Positions 11,827-22,040 of a stretch of 64,000 nucleotides of DNA are shown one piece after another (position 1 is the first letter of the stretch; each line of letters opens with the position of its first letter). A program made the translations under genes and the position numbers. The stretch is from Mycoplasma testudineum (lineage in GTDB: Bacteria > Bacillota_I > Bacilli_A > Mycoplasmatales > Metamycoplasmataceae). The notes below the pieces were generated by a model. The model ran no database searches, had not been told where the DNA came from, and saw only the letters and a program-made list of their open reading frames with translations. Where the stretch lies: NCBI RefSeq assembly GCF_002245785.1, contig NZ_NNCE01000005.1, positions 25,905 through 89,904 of the forward strand, read 5' to 3'.

Positions 11827-12976
11827 TGTAATTTATATTAATCAAAAGTCTTTCATAAGGGCCAATTGACAATAATGCTTCTCCTTTTCTTGCTACTGAA
11901 AGGTATTTTTTTTCAGGCTCTGTTAAGCCCCCACTTGTTTTATATAATTGATGAACATTTTCAATATCAGAAGGCTTCATGTTTAAAAAGAAATTGTATT
12001 GTGAATTTGCCAATATAGCACTCGCCTTTCTTTGATCACTACCATAAAGATTAAAATCCGATGGGTTTTGGGTCGCGATCATTAAACCAGCATTATATTT
12101 TCTAATTCTTTTGGATAATTGATATAAAAAATCAAGAACCATTTTATTTTCATCATTTATAAAAATGTGTGCCTCATCAATAAAAATTAATATCTTTTGA
12201 CTTTTTGAATTCATATTATTATTTATGATTAGTTGAATATTTTTAAGTATTGTATATATGCTGTTTACTAAAACTCTAGCATCATTTGTTTCGTATATTT
12301 TTTTTACATTGACTACAGAAAGATTATTGCTTCAATTTACATTTGAATATTTACAATACATTTTTTGGAATTTACCATCTTTATCAAAATCCCTTTTGAA
12401 TAAATTTAATATATTTTCATCTATATTGCCAAATCCAATCCAATCATTTAATAGCGGGCTTTCATCTAATTCTCTTGTTTCAAATCATTTAATATAAAAA
12501 CTAGAAATACTTCACTCTATTTGATTAAGTTGGTCTTCATTTAAAATAGGATAAAGAGATGAAAATCAACCTCTAAGTCAAAATGAATGTTCATTTGTAA
12601 CTTTTATTTTATCATTATCACTATCTTGAATCAGTAGTTTAAAAGGGTTAAAACTTGTCTCGCTTGTAAAATGAAAATCTACTCAATTTCCATTGTGATA
12701 TTCTGAAAACTTTTTATACTCATTTTCAGGATCAATAACAATAATTTTGTTCCCGGCTTTTAGTTGATACGAAATAAGTTTTTTCGCCAAAGTGCTTTTT
12801 CCACTTCCGCTAGTTCCTAATATTACTACATTAGAATTTTTTCTATAATTGTTAATTTTAAATTGATCAAAAACAACAGGTTCATCATTTTTTGTTTGAC
12901 CAAGGTAAAATAAATTACCATCATTGTATGTAGAATAAAAGAAAGGCCATGATTCCGATAGTGTATCACTAGGCAA
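11798..12976 (-). CDS. VirB4/TraE-like ATPase, C-terminal part downstream of an in-frame stop
   Basis: P-loop ATPase half of a VirB4-type protein. It has the VirB4 pre-Walker block (LPSDTLSESWPFFYS), Walker A (LGTSGSGKSTLAKK), VIDPENEY, Walker B (ILIFIDEAHIF) and motif-C-like IATQNPSDF. In conjugation systems VirB4 ATPases energise pilus assembly and transfer. The frame is continuous with the N-terminal part at 13019-14269 except for one TAA at 13019-13021. TTG 12976 is the only plausible restart, with AAAGGA about 9 nt before it; no ATG or GTG is in frame. Whether this half is made by reinitiation, by readthrough or not at all is unknown. Walker motifs are intact. The start coordinate is uncertain. 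Confidence 0.7.
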
Positions 12977-13018
12977 ATATATGTTTCCTTTTTTGTTACT
13001 TATCCCATTTAAAAATAA

Positions 13019-14269
13019 TTATTTAAAATAATTCAATTGTAATCAATTTCCACTATTTAATTTGATTGAATTATTATTATATTCATTTCGATTAGTTACA
13101 TTTTTGTCACTGATGAGAAGAATACTAGAAGAATAAACCTGACAGTTATTTCTAACTATTTTCCGTGAAAGTTCATGTAAATTACTAAGGTTTTCATCTT
13201 GTGCATCTTTTTCTACTTGGTCTTCAATATTTAATTTATTTACTCTAGAATTCAGTAAAGTTCTATTTATTAAATTAGATGCCTCTGACGTGTTTAATTT
13301 ATTGACATGTCATATTACTTCTTGCGAATTTTCTAGAATGTATCTTGCTCAACCCGGCTCTATTCTAAATGGTAGCGAATGAACTTTTTTAATTGAAATC
13401 TCTTTGTTATTTATGACAATACTATTTTGTTTAATGTTAATGCTCACATTTTTAAGTAATTTATTAAAGTGATTATCTATTTCTAATTCATCCTTAAAAT
13501 CTAAGTTATTAAAATTTATTTTTAACCTAAATAGAATTTTAAACAATAGTTTTACTAATTTATTAGTGTCTAATTTGTAAAATTTAAATCCAGATAAAAG
13601 TACTTCATTTTCGAATAACTTATCATCATTTGAATTTTCTTTTTTGTAAATAACAATATAAAATTTGAACGATTTTTTCAATCTAGATTTTATTTGTTTT
13701 AAATCATTTACATAAGCTGAATTTCAAATATCTTCAGCACCAAAATTAGAATTTTTAAAAAATTTTTCATTTTCGTTCAAATCACTTGTTTCGTTAGTTT
13801 TTACAATTGTAAAATCAAAATTAAATTTATTAAAGGCTTGTTCAAATTTTAGGAATTCATTGTCTTGAGCATCGGCATCTAATATTGAAATATCCTTACC
13901 TATAATTTCGTAAGCGATCAATTCTCTATTTAATACTTTTTTCTTAAGTATTAATTTATCTTTTAAAACAAAATATGGGAAACCCACTTCGGATGCAATA
14001 ATTTTCTTTTTAGATGTAGAATAATTAAATAAGCGCCATATAATTGTGTAATATTTCGTTTTGTGTTTATTGTTATAAAACGTAAGTAAAACTAGGGGCA
14101 ATGATAGAAAAGCAATTATAACTAGTTTTATAATATTGTTTTCAAAAGGCAAATTTCATATTGTCAAAAATACAACAAGTAGGCTAATTATTATGTACAA
14201 AAGATCTAATAAATTTATGTGTTTGTATATTTTAAGATTTAATTTATTTTCTTCTCTGGGAACTAACAT
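13019..14269 (-). CDS. VirB3/PrgI-VirB4-like protein, N-terminal part ending at an in-frame TAA
   Basis: The 416-residue first part of the VirB4-like gene. It starts MLVPREENKLNLKIYKHIN, followed by two hydrophobic segments (residues ~22-37 and ~45-60). This layout resembles a VirB3/PrgI-type membrane domain fused to VirB4, as in some Gram-positive systems. The rest matches the VirB4 N-terminal domain in layout, ending NWLQLNYFK then TAA, and the same frame continues LFLNGISNKKG. A CAA to TAA change would explain the stop. GGAAGGTG lies upstream of ATG 14269, which shares its A with the VirB6-like stop (TAATG). Family assignment rests on the ATPase half. Confidence 0.72.
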
Positions 14270-15336
14270 TAATAGGACACCTTCCTTATTGTTTTGTAAT
14301 TAATTGATTTTGAAACTTCATCACTATCATTTTTAAGATATCTTAAATTACTTTGAAAATTATTTCGTAGTGATCATTTACTAGGGTGAAATAAGTTGGC
14401 GAATTTGATATTATTTCCGATACTTTCACTAAATTTTGAAATGCCAGTTAAATATGAAATTAAAAATAAGCTAGTTATAATAATATTTAGCGTTGGGTTT
14501 TTATAAACATCCGTAACGTAATTTGTACTTGTGGAAACTATTATCCCACCTAATTTGAAAAATAAAATCACAGTAAATATTTTTAATGAATTACTTATTA
14601 TATTTTCAATTAAATATTTTAGTTTCGAATTCGAATCTTCAATTTTTCAAATTACAATTATTGGCGAACTTAAAATTAATAGTCCAACTTTAAATTGCAA
14701 TGAAATAACATAAACCATTAATTTTAATATCATTACAATTGAAATTAATGCAACTACAAACAAAACAATAGCTGTTCCAATACTTCAATTCATATCCCTT
14801 CAAACATCAAATGATGGAGGATTTGAACCGTTTTCTTTAATATATTTAAGCCACTCAACATAATCCATAGCTTCTGGCTTCAGCCCAATTAAAAGCGAAT
14901 CGGTTAAGCTTAGTGAATTTAATGATTTAGTTTGGGAGATGTTATTTAGTGCAATATTAATAACTAAATTCGCAATAAAAAAACTGATAGGTATTAATAA
15001 TATTATTAAAAAGATGCTAGTAATATTTTTTAATGAGTTTCTAATTTTGAAAAATTGATTTTTTTCACTTGATAAAACCATATTTTTAATGAAAAGAAAG
15101 ATAAACATTGTGACTAAAAAAAGAACAGAAATCAATGATATAAAAATATATATACTTGAGACATTAAGTTTCCCATCATCATTATTAAAAACAACTTTTT
15201 GCACAAATAAAATTTCTGATATGTTAAAAAATTTTTCTACCATTCTTAAAATTGATAATGGTGCATTTACAAATATTTGTCAAAAAATATAAAAAGCAAA
15301 ATATCTTAATGTTTCACCTAAATTTCAAATACTCAT
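14269..15336 (-). CDS. VirB6/TrbL-like polytopic membrane protein
   Basis: A 355-residue membrane protein with about six hydrophobic segments: ~10-22, ~55-78, ~100-125, a long block ~188-235, then ~255-275 and ~285-305. The central run SIGTAIVLFVVALISIVMIL, followed by VYVISLQFKVGLLILSSPII and a basic C-terminal tail, has the look of VirB6/TrbL channel components. It is coupled on both sides by TAATG overlaps (15336 and 14269) between the small two-TM protein and the VirB4-like ATPase, the position a VirB6 homologue usually takes. The assignment is by topology and context only; sequence similarity was not tested. Confidence 0.75.
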
Positions 15337-15689
15337 TATTTCATCAACTTCATTAAAATGTTAGTCAATTGAGAACTCGAGCTTGAAATACTTTGGTTTG
15401 CTAGTTTAGTTTGCATTAATGTTATTGCAATATTACTTAATCCTCAAATAATTAATACAGCAACAAATGTTATAGCAACTCATTTGATAGAATTAAGGTA
15501 TCTTGCTCTTAATTCCGGTCGGTTGGCAACTGTTGACAATTTAACAAAATAAAAAATTGCTAAAACAATAAGAACAATTGCAATTACTCCGCTAAATGCA
15601 CCCATAACTGCATTTATTGAATTTCTAATATTATCACTAATGCCACTTAAATCACTTTGTGAAATTTCATTTGAATAATTTATTTGCAT
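15336..15689 (-). CDS. VirB2/TrbC-like small two-TM protein, first gene of the T4SS-like operon
   Basis: A 117-residue protein with two hydrophobic segments, about residues 27-48 (NAVMGAFSGVIAIVLIVLAI) and 70-92 (WVAITFVAVLIIWGLSNIAI), joined by a short basic loop (NRPELRARYLNSIK). This hairpin topology and its first position in the operon fit a VirB2-type pilin or a small holin-like T4SS component. It lacks a long cleavable signal. A perfect AAGGAGG lies 6 nt upstream of ATG 15689, so it is probably the best-expressed gene of the operon. Its stop overlaps the VirB6-like start as TAATG. Confidence 0.75.
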
Positions 15690-15743
15690 ATTTCCTCCTT
15701 ACGCTTAATAATGCAAATAAAAATCCTTAAACGAAAAAAGACA

Positions 15744-15770
15744 TAAAAAAAATTCCAAATAAATGGAATT
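15744..15770 (-). terminator. Intrinsic terminator of ffh
   Basis: On the minus strand AATTCCA (15770-15764) and TGGAATT (15757-15751) form a stem with a 6-nt loop, and the T-run continues to about 15745. It starts only a few nt after the ffh TAG. It separates ffh from the T4SS-like operon, which therefore probably has its own promoter in 15690-15743. Confidence 0.8.
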
Positions 15771-15774
15771 AATT

Positions 15775-17121
15775 CTAGAAATTCCCTAAACCAGGAATTC
15801 CACCACCACCTTTAAGATTTTCTCCTAATGCCTTAACTTGTTTTTGCATTCTGTCAAATTCAATAATTAAGCGATTATATTCTTGTGCATTTCTTCCGCT
15901 ACCATTAATTATTCTTTGTTTTCGAGAAGCATTTTTCAATAATTTAGGATTTTTTCTTTCTTCTATGGTCATTGATGAAATTATAATTTCAAATAATTTG
16001 ATTTTTTCTTCTGCTTCATCAATTTGTGCTGAACTTATTTTTTTAGAAAGTCCTGGAATCATTTTGATAAGTGCAGACATTTTCCCTAATTTGCGAATTT
16101 GTTTTAAATTATTCATTAAATCATCAATTGTATATTCTCCACTAAACATACGATTCATCATTTTTTTAGCATCTTTTTGATCAATAACTTCTTCTGCTTT
16201 TTCAATTAAGCTAAGAACATCACCCATTCCCAGAATTCTTTGACTCATTCGATCTGGATAAAATAAATCTAAATTATTAATTTTTTCACCAGTACCAATA
16301 TATTTAATCGGCACATCTAAAACTTCTTTAATTGATAAAGCAGTTCCACCTCTAGCATCACTATCTAATTTTGTTATTATTGCACCTGTTAAATTAAGTC
16401 TTTCGTGGAAAGTTTTCATGACATTAATAACTTCTTGACCACTTAGAGCATCAACTACATAAATAATTTCATTAGGTTTAAAAACTTTTTTTATTGTTTC
16501 TAATTCAATCATTAATTCTTCGTTTATTGAAAGTCTACCGGCTGTATCTAAAATAATTAAATCGTTTTTGTTTTTATAAGCTATATCTAGTGATTCAGCA
16601 GCTGTGACATCAGGTTTTACATCAGTACCATTATCAAAAAAATCAACGTTTATTTGTTTAGATAAAATTTTAAGTTGCTCAATAGCAGCTGGTCTATAAA
16701 TATCAGCACCAACAAGCAAGGGATTTTCAACTTGCTTTTTCTTTCGAAAATAATTAGCTAATTTTGCACTTGTGGTAGTTTTACCTCCACCTTGAAGTCC
16801 TACCATCATAATTTTAAATGGTTTATTAGTAACTTTAATTTCACTAGGTTTTTTACCTAAAATTCTTGTCAATTCTTCATCAACAATTTTAATAACAGTT
16901 TGTGATGGATTAAGTTTACCAACTACTTCTTGTTCTAGTACCTTATCTTTAATTGCTTTAATAAATGTTTTAACAACACTTAAATTTACGTCAGCTTCTA
17001 AAAGTGCAAATTTAATTTCTTTAGTAACTTCTAATATATCTGATTCACTTAGAACAGTTTTTGTTTTAACTTTATCTAAACTTTTTTGAATTCTTTTTCC
17101 TAAAAATTCTAACATTGCCAT
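15775..17121 (-). CDS. ffh: Signal recognition particle protein Ffh
   Basis: GTPase of the signal recognition particle, 448 residues. It delivers signal-anchor proteins to the membrane through FtsY. The N domain is residues ~1-90. The G domain has G1 VGLQGGGKTTTSAKLA (about 107), DIYRPAAIEQL, G3 DTAGRL and G4 TKLD. The C-terminal M domain is methionine-rich and ends in GGGGIPGLGNF. Length and order are normal. Start ATG 17121 follows AAAAGAGGGA. Its own terminator lies directly downstream. Confidence 0.97.
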   Translation of the reverse strand: MAMLEFLGKRIQKSLDKVKTKTVLSESDILEVTKEIKFALLEADVNLSVVKTFIKAIKDKVLEQEVVGKLNPSQTVIKIVDEELTRILGKKPSEIKVTNKPFKIMMVGLQGGGKTTTSAKLANYFRKKKQVENPLLVGADIYRPAAIEQLKILSKQINVDFFDNGTDVKPDVTAAESLDIAYKNKNDLIILDTAGRLSINEELMIELETIKKVFKPNEIIYVVDALSGQEVINVMKTFHERLNLTGAIITKLDSDARGGTALSIKEVLDVPIKYIGTGEKINNLDLFYPDRMSQRILGMGDVLSLIEKAEEVIDQKDAKKMMNRMFSGEYTIDDLMNNLKQIRKLGKMSALIKMIPGLSKKISSAQIDEAEEKIKLFEIIISSMTIEERKNPKLLKNASRKQRIINGSGRNAQEYNRLIIEFDRMQKQVKALGENLKGGGGIPGLGNF

Positions 17122-17175
17122 AATCCCTCTTTTCGTATTTTTAATTTTATCAAAACATGAAAATCATTATATTAA

Positions 17176-17871
17176 TTATTTAGAACCTAAATCAGTTTTT
17201 TCGATTATGAAAGCTCCTCTTTTTATATAAATAAATTTTTCAATAATATTGATTTGATGATCTAAAATCCTTTCAACATTTTTTAATGCAATAATAAAAT
17301 TGTATAAATAATCTTGTTGATTTTCAAGTGTTAATCTTTGTGTTACTATTTTTATATTTTGAATGTATTTGCGTTCAAATGATTCTTTTTTTGACAAAGC
17401 AAATTCAAGAACATGATTTGGATCTGTTGCTTTAAATTTTTCAAAAATTTCAAAATATTTTTTAAATACATTAGTGTGCAAAGATTTTAAATTTTCTAAA
17501 TAGTATTGATCGCTATGGTAATTAAATTTTAAGAATTTAGATATATTTTTTGCATAGTCACAAATTCTTTCTAAATCACTACTTGATGAAATAATAGCAA
17601 TTAAAAATCTTAAATGATTTGCAAGTGGCTGATCTTTAGAAATTATTCAAACTGCTTCATCAATTATATTTGCTTCAAATTGATTTGATTCAAATTCTTC
17701 TTTATCTATTTGGACAAAATATTCTTCTGCTTTTTCATTATTTTTTTCTATTAAAGCATCAATTGCTTTTAAAGTAGTTCTATGAATTTTGATAGAATGA
17801 CGAAAAAATTTTTCAAATATTTTGCTTAAATTTTCTTCTGAATTTCTTAAATTTTCATAATTTCTTGACAT
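17176..17871 (-). CDS. phoU: Phosphate transport regulator PhoU
   Basis: A 231-residue all-helical protein in the PhoU position, right after pstB. It has the two-fold arrangement of three-helix repeats, with acidic E/D-rich stretches typical of PhoU metal sites (NEKAEEYFVQIDKEEFE; SSSSDLERICDYAKN; LKNVERILDHQINI). Its ATG lies next to the pstB stop (17871/17873). PhoU homologues dampen Pst transport or phosphate signalling; mollicutes lack the PhoR/PhoB pair as far as known, so it probably acts on the transporter directly. Confidence 0.92.
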
Positions 17872-17872
17872 A

Positions 17873-18691
17873 TTAACCTATCTTTCCATTTATATAATTT
17901 CTTGTTTCTTCATGTTCTGGATTTGTAAAAATCTTTTTAGTTTCACCATGTTCAATTAATCTGCCTTGATAAAAATAAAAGGTTTGATCACTAATTCTTT
18001 GAGCTTGTGCCATTGAGTGAGTTACGATGATAATTGTAAAATCCTTTTTTAATTTTAAAATTAATTGTTCTATTTTGGCAGTGGCAATAGGGTCAAGAGC
18101 TGATGTAGGTTCATCCATTAGTAAAACTTCAGGTTTAAGTGCTATAGTTCTAGCAATACATAATCTTTGTTGCTGTCCTCCACTTAATTCAGTTGCTGAT
18201 TTTGTTAAATCATCTTTTACTTCATCTCACAGTGCTGCACCTTTTAAAGACTCTTTAACAATTTTGTCTAAAACTTCTTTTTTTCTTATTCCGTGTGTTC
18301 GAAGTGGAAATGCGATATTTTCATAAATTGATAAATTAAATGGAGTAGGTTTTTGAAACACCATTCCAACTTTTGAACGTAATTCAATTTTGTTAATTTT
18401 TCTACTTTTAATGTTAAGTCCATTAAAAAATATATCGCCTTCACTTCTTGTGTTTGGTAGTAATTCATTCATTAAATTAAACACTCTTATAAAACTACTT
18501 TTCCCACTTCCAGAAGGACCAATGAATGCGCTTACTTTTTTCTTTTCAATAGTTACATTTAAATTTTCTAAAGCTCGTCTTTCTCCGTAATATAAATTAA
18601 AATTTTTAACTACAAAAACATCTTTTTCATTAACTTCAATTGTTGTTGTTTCTGGGAATTGCTTTTTATTTTTTAACAGATTTAATTTCAT
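17873..18691 (-). CDS. pstB: Phosphate ABC transporter ATP-binding protein PstB
   Basis: ATPase subunit of the phosphate importer, 272 residues. The sequence shows [16 protein letters not shown] (A-loop region), Walker [22 protein letters not shown]-loop [21 protein letters not shown], the signature region around [16 protein letters not shown] with TGA Trp nearby, Walker [16 protein letters not shown] and H-loop [13 protein letters not shown]. The PTPFN block is specific for PstB. It overlaps pstCA by 26 nt and is followed at once by phoU. Function firm. Confidence 0.96.
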
Positions 18692-20660
18692 GATTTCCTT
18701 TTTGTTTTTTTAAAAATAATTTTTTTACTTTGAGCCGATTTTTAGGATTTGAAAAATATGGTATTAGTAATTGTGAAAATAAAACAAGTACTAAAATCAA
18801 TATAATTGCGATAAATGAAGCTTCATACATAATTCCTTGAGCAGATGAAGATGGATTAAATAGTTGTGCAAATATTCTTGTAGTTAATGTTTGTCCAGGT
18901 AAAAGTATATTAACCCGATTCGAACTTGTTAAACCTGCTGTTAAAAATAATGGAGCTGTTTCAGACATAATTCTACCCATTGCTAATATTACAGAAGTAA
19001 TTAATCCTTGCATAGCAGCAGGAAGTATTAATTTAAATATTGTTTCAAATCTTGAGATCCCAAGTGCATATGCATTTTGTCTAATGTCTGGATTTACATT
19101 TGATAGTGATTGTTCAATTGTTCTAACTAATGTAGGTATTATTACGATTACTATTGTTAAAACTCCAGCTAGTATCGAATTAGAATTAGGTCCACCTGCA
19201 GCTAAACCGAGTGTTTGTAGAAAAAATGTTGTCCCAAAAATACCAAATAAAATTGACGGAGTAGAAGCAAGCGAATCGACAAAAAACATAATTGTTTTTT
19301 TCAATTTCTCATTTTGATTATATTCAGTTAAATATATTGATACACCTAAAGCAAACGGTAAGGCTAAGAAGATACCAAGGAACACAATTATTAATGTATT
19401 AAATATTGCTCTTCCTGTACTATCTAAATCAAAACTTGTAATTGTTTGAGTAGGTAAACTTAATGCGTTAATACCATTGAAAAAAACAGATATTAAAATT
19501 CACGAAATAAATCCAATTGCTAGACTAAATGAGAGCATTTCAAAAAATACTTTTCTATAAATGTAAACTTTTTGAAAATAAGATCTTTTAAATCTTTCGG
19601 AAATAAATTTATGAACCTGATCTGTATTATTCTTTTCTAATTTATGTTCATGCTTGTAAATAATATATTCTAAACAATGTGAAATTTGATTTGGAATAAA
19701 TAAAATTACATTACTTATAAATGAATTTATTTTTTTTAAAAATGAGTATTTACTTAGTAATTTAGGATTGCTAAAAACAAAAACAAAGAAATTTAATAGC
19801 ATCACAAAAATTAAAAGTAATATTCCAAAAACATTTAAAACACTTCTAATTTCCATTGTCGCATTTTCTCCAAAATAATTAGACGCAATAATTGAACCTA
19901 AGGTTTTTAAACTTGACATAAAGATATTTGAATTACTAGAAAAGACAGTATTATAATTTTGACTTACTAAAATAAAATTAAGTGCCATTGTTTCACCTAT
20001 TGCTCTACCAATAGCAACAATAGTTGCAACAATAATTATATTTTTAGCACGCTTTAAAATTACTTTATAAATTGTTCTAGTTTTAGTTAGACCCAAGGCA
20101 AGTCCAGAATGAAATATTTCAACTGGTACTGATTTTATTCCATTATAGGAAAGCAAAATAATAGTTGGCAAAATCATAAATGAAAGCATAATACTTGCAT
20201 TTAAAATCGAAAATGATGCAGACACATCTAATAAAATTGATAAAAGCGGACCGAGTGAATTAATTGCAAAAAGTCCAAAAACTACTGAAGGAATTGCAGC
20301 TAAAATATTAATAATAATTAAGAGAATTTTTGCAATTTTTTCTTTAACTCTAAAGTGCAAAAATATTGCCGTTTTAACTCCAATAGGCAAAGCAATTAAA
20401 ATAGAAATTGTAGTTACAATAATTGTAATTGATAAAGGCAATCAAATTGATGCAGATTTATTTTCACCACTTAATTTAAAACTATCACTAAAAATACTCA
20501 AGCCATATTCTTTTCATCCATCTATTGAACCAACAAAAATAAAAATTACAACTCCGATTAATATTAAAACTACTAATCAAGCAAATATCATTGTTGTATA
20601 TTTAAAAAGTGAATTTTTTAACTGTTTATTTTTGATAATTTTTTCATAACTTTTTTGCAT
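18666..20660 (-). CDS. pstA: Fused phosphate ABC transporter permease PstC-PstA
   Basis: One 664-residue frame holding two permease units. Residues ~1-300 are PstC-like: a TM near 20-45, the large loop, then LPLSITIIVTTISILIALPIG, NILAAIPSVVFGLFA and AIGRAIGETMALNF (the EAA-like permease loop). After a basic cytoplasmic linker and one TM, residues ~410-640 are PstA-like (FLGIFLALPFALGVSIYL, FVDSLASTPSILFGIFG, MGRIMSETAPLFLTAGL). Fusion of the two permeases also occurs in other mycoplasmas. Start ATG 20660 shares its A with the pstS stop (TAATG). About 12-13 TM segments in all. Confidence 0.93.
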
Positions 20661-21847
20661 TATAAAATTCCAAATTTCCCTTCTTCACTTAAAGAAAAAT
20701 CATCTGTTCAAAAATCTTGAATATAGTCTTTATAAACAATGTTTCAATCAACATTGTCATTTATTTGAAAACCGTTTTTAAACATTTCTAATTTTTCAGC
20801 TCGACTTAGTTGAATTAATCCTAAACTATTAAAAACATTATCAACATTAGTTTTATTTGCTTCACCAAAAAGCCCATTAAATACAACAAATTCAATAAAT
20901 TTTTTTGTCCCCGTATTTGCACTATCTATACTAATCATAGTATTAAAAGGTCTTACTCAATTATATTTACCTGATCCTAAATTTTCAAGTGTTGGTAAAA
21001 CATATGATGATATTTTGTTTTCATCATCATTAGAATAACTTAAAACTGTAAAGCCATCATTTGTTATTTGTTCTAAATTGTTGATAACATACCCTGCACT
21101 TAAATAAATAATACTTCCGTCAATTTGACCGTCAGTTTTAAAACGATTATATGCTTCGACATTAGCTTCAGAAGTTGTTATGGCTTTATTTCCGTATTCA
21201 CCATTTGTTAAAATATTTTTGATTGTTGTATCAAGTTTTGTTTTGATTTTCAAATGTGAATCTTTTAAAAATGCTTCAGCAGTACCACTTACATTTGATC
21301 CACCACTTCTTACGAATGGAACTAAATTTATGTTATTTAATTTTTCATTGTCATTTGATTTAGTATGAATTAAAGTAGATAAACTAACATGATCTACTCC
21401 TGCAAAAGCTTTATAAATTTCATTTATATTTGCAGCTGAAATTCCTAAATTTTTTGCATCTACATTTGTAGGCAGTTTTACTAGCATTGCAATTCCATCT
21501 TTAGCTAATGTGACTGTTTTAATTTTTCTATTTTTTCATTGTTGAGTTAATTTTTCGCTTGCTAAAACAGTGCTTTTTGGATTTTTACTTGAATTACCTA
21601 AAGTTGTACCATTTTCAGCAATTAAAGTAATTCCAAGTCCAGATCCACCTGCTTGAACATTTATTTCGGCTAAATCATCAAATTTTTGATAAGCATTTCT
21701 AATTTGTGTCATAAACGGCAACACACTTGATGAACCTTTTGCATCAATTACTGTTTCTGGTATGCATGAAACTATAGTTGCACTGGAAAAAAGCGTAGTT
21801 ATCCCAATAGTGATAGAAATAAAAGGCTTGAAGAATTTTTTAAACAT
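20660..21847 (-). CDS. pstS: Phosphate-binding lipoprotein PstS
   Basis: Substrate-binding protein of the Pst importer, 395 residues. The signal peptide MFKKFFKPFISITIGITTLF leads to a lipobox ending TIVSC (Cys 28), so it is a diacylated surface lipoprotein. Phosphate-binding blocks are present: AKGSSSVLPFM, QAGGSGLGI, and VPFVRSGGSNVSGTAEAFL. ATG 21847 is chosen over TTG 21856 because it gives the shortest proper signal peptide. First gene of pstS-pstCA-pstB-phoU, with a promoter match at 21859-21887. Confidence 0.93.
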
Positions 21848-21858
21848 TATCCGCAATT

Positions 21859-21887
21859 ATGTTATCAAATTTGATTAAAAACGGCAA
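21859..21887 (-). promoter_or_regulatory. Candidate promoter of the pst operon
   Basis: On the minus strand TTGCCG (21887-21882) and TAACAT (21864-21859) are separated by 17 nt, a good sigma-70 spacing. The start codon is only 11 nt after the -10 box, so the leader would be a few nt at most. No operator-like repeat was seen. Confidence 0.5.
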
Positions 21888-22005
21888 GATATTAACTATA
21901 TTTTAATTTAAAAAATTTAGAATTACAATTTCAGAAATTTTTGGTAAACTTATCTTATTCTTTAATGATTATTTAAATATTAGGATTTAAAGTCACAATT
22001 TAAAT

Positions 22006-22011
22006 TATAAT
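22006..22011 (+). promoter_or_regulatory. Candidate -10 box of the F1-like ATPase cluster
   Basis: TATAAT 29 nt before the first ATG of the seven-gene cluster, in the 193-bp space shared with the divergent pst promoter. No clear -35 box is visible. An AAGAGG-type ribosome site lies at about 22026-22031. Confidence 0.45.
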
Positions 22012-22040
22012 TTAAAGGTAAGTTCAAGAGGTAAGTGAAA

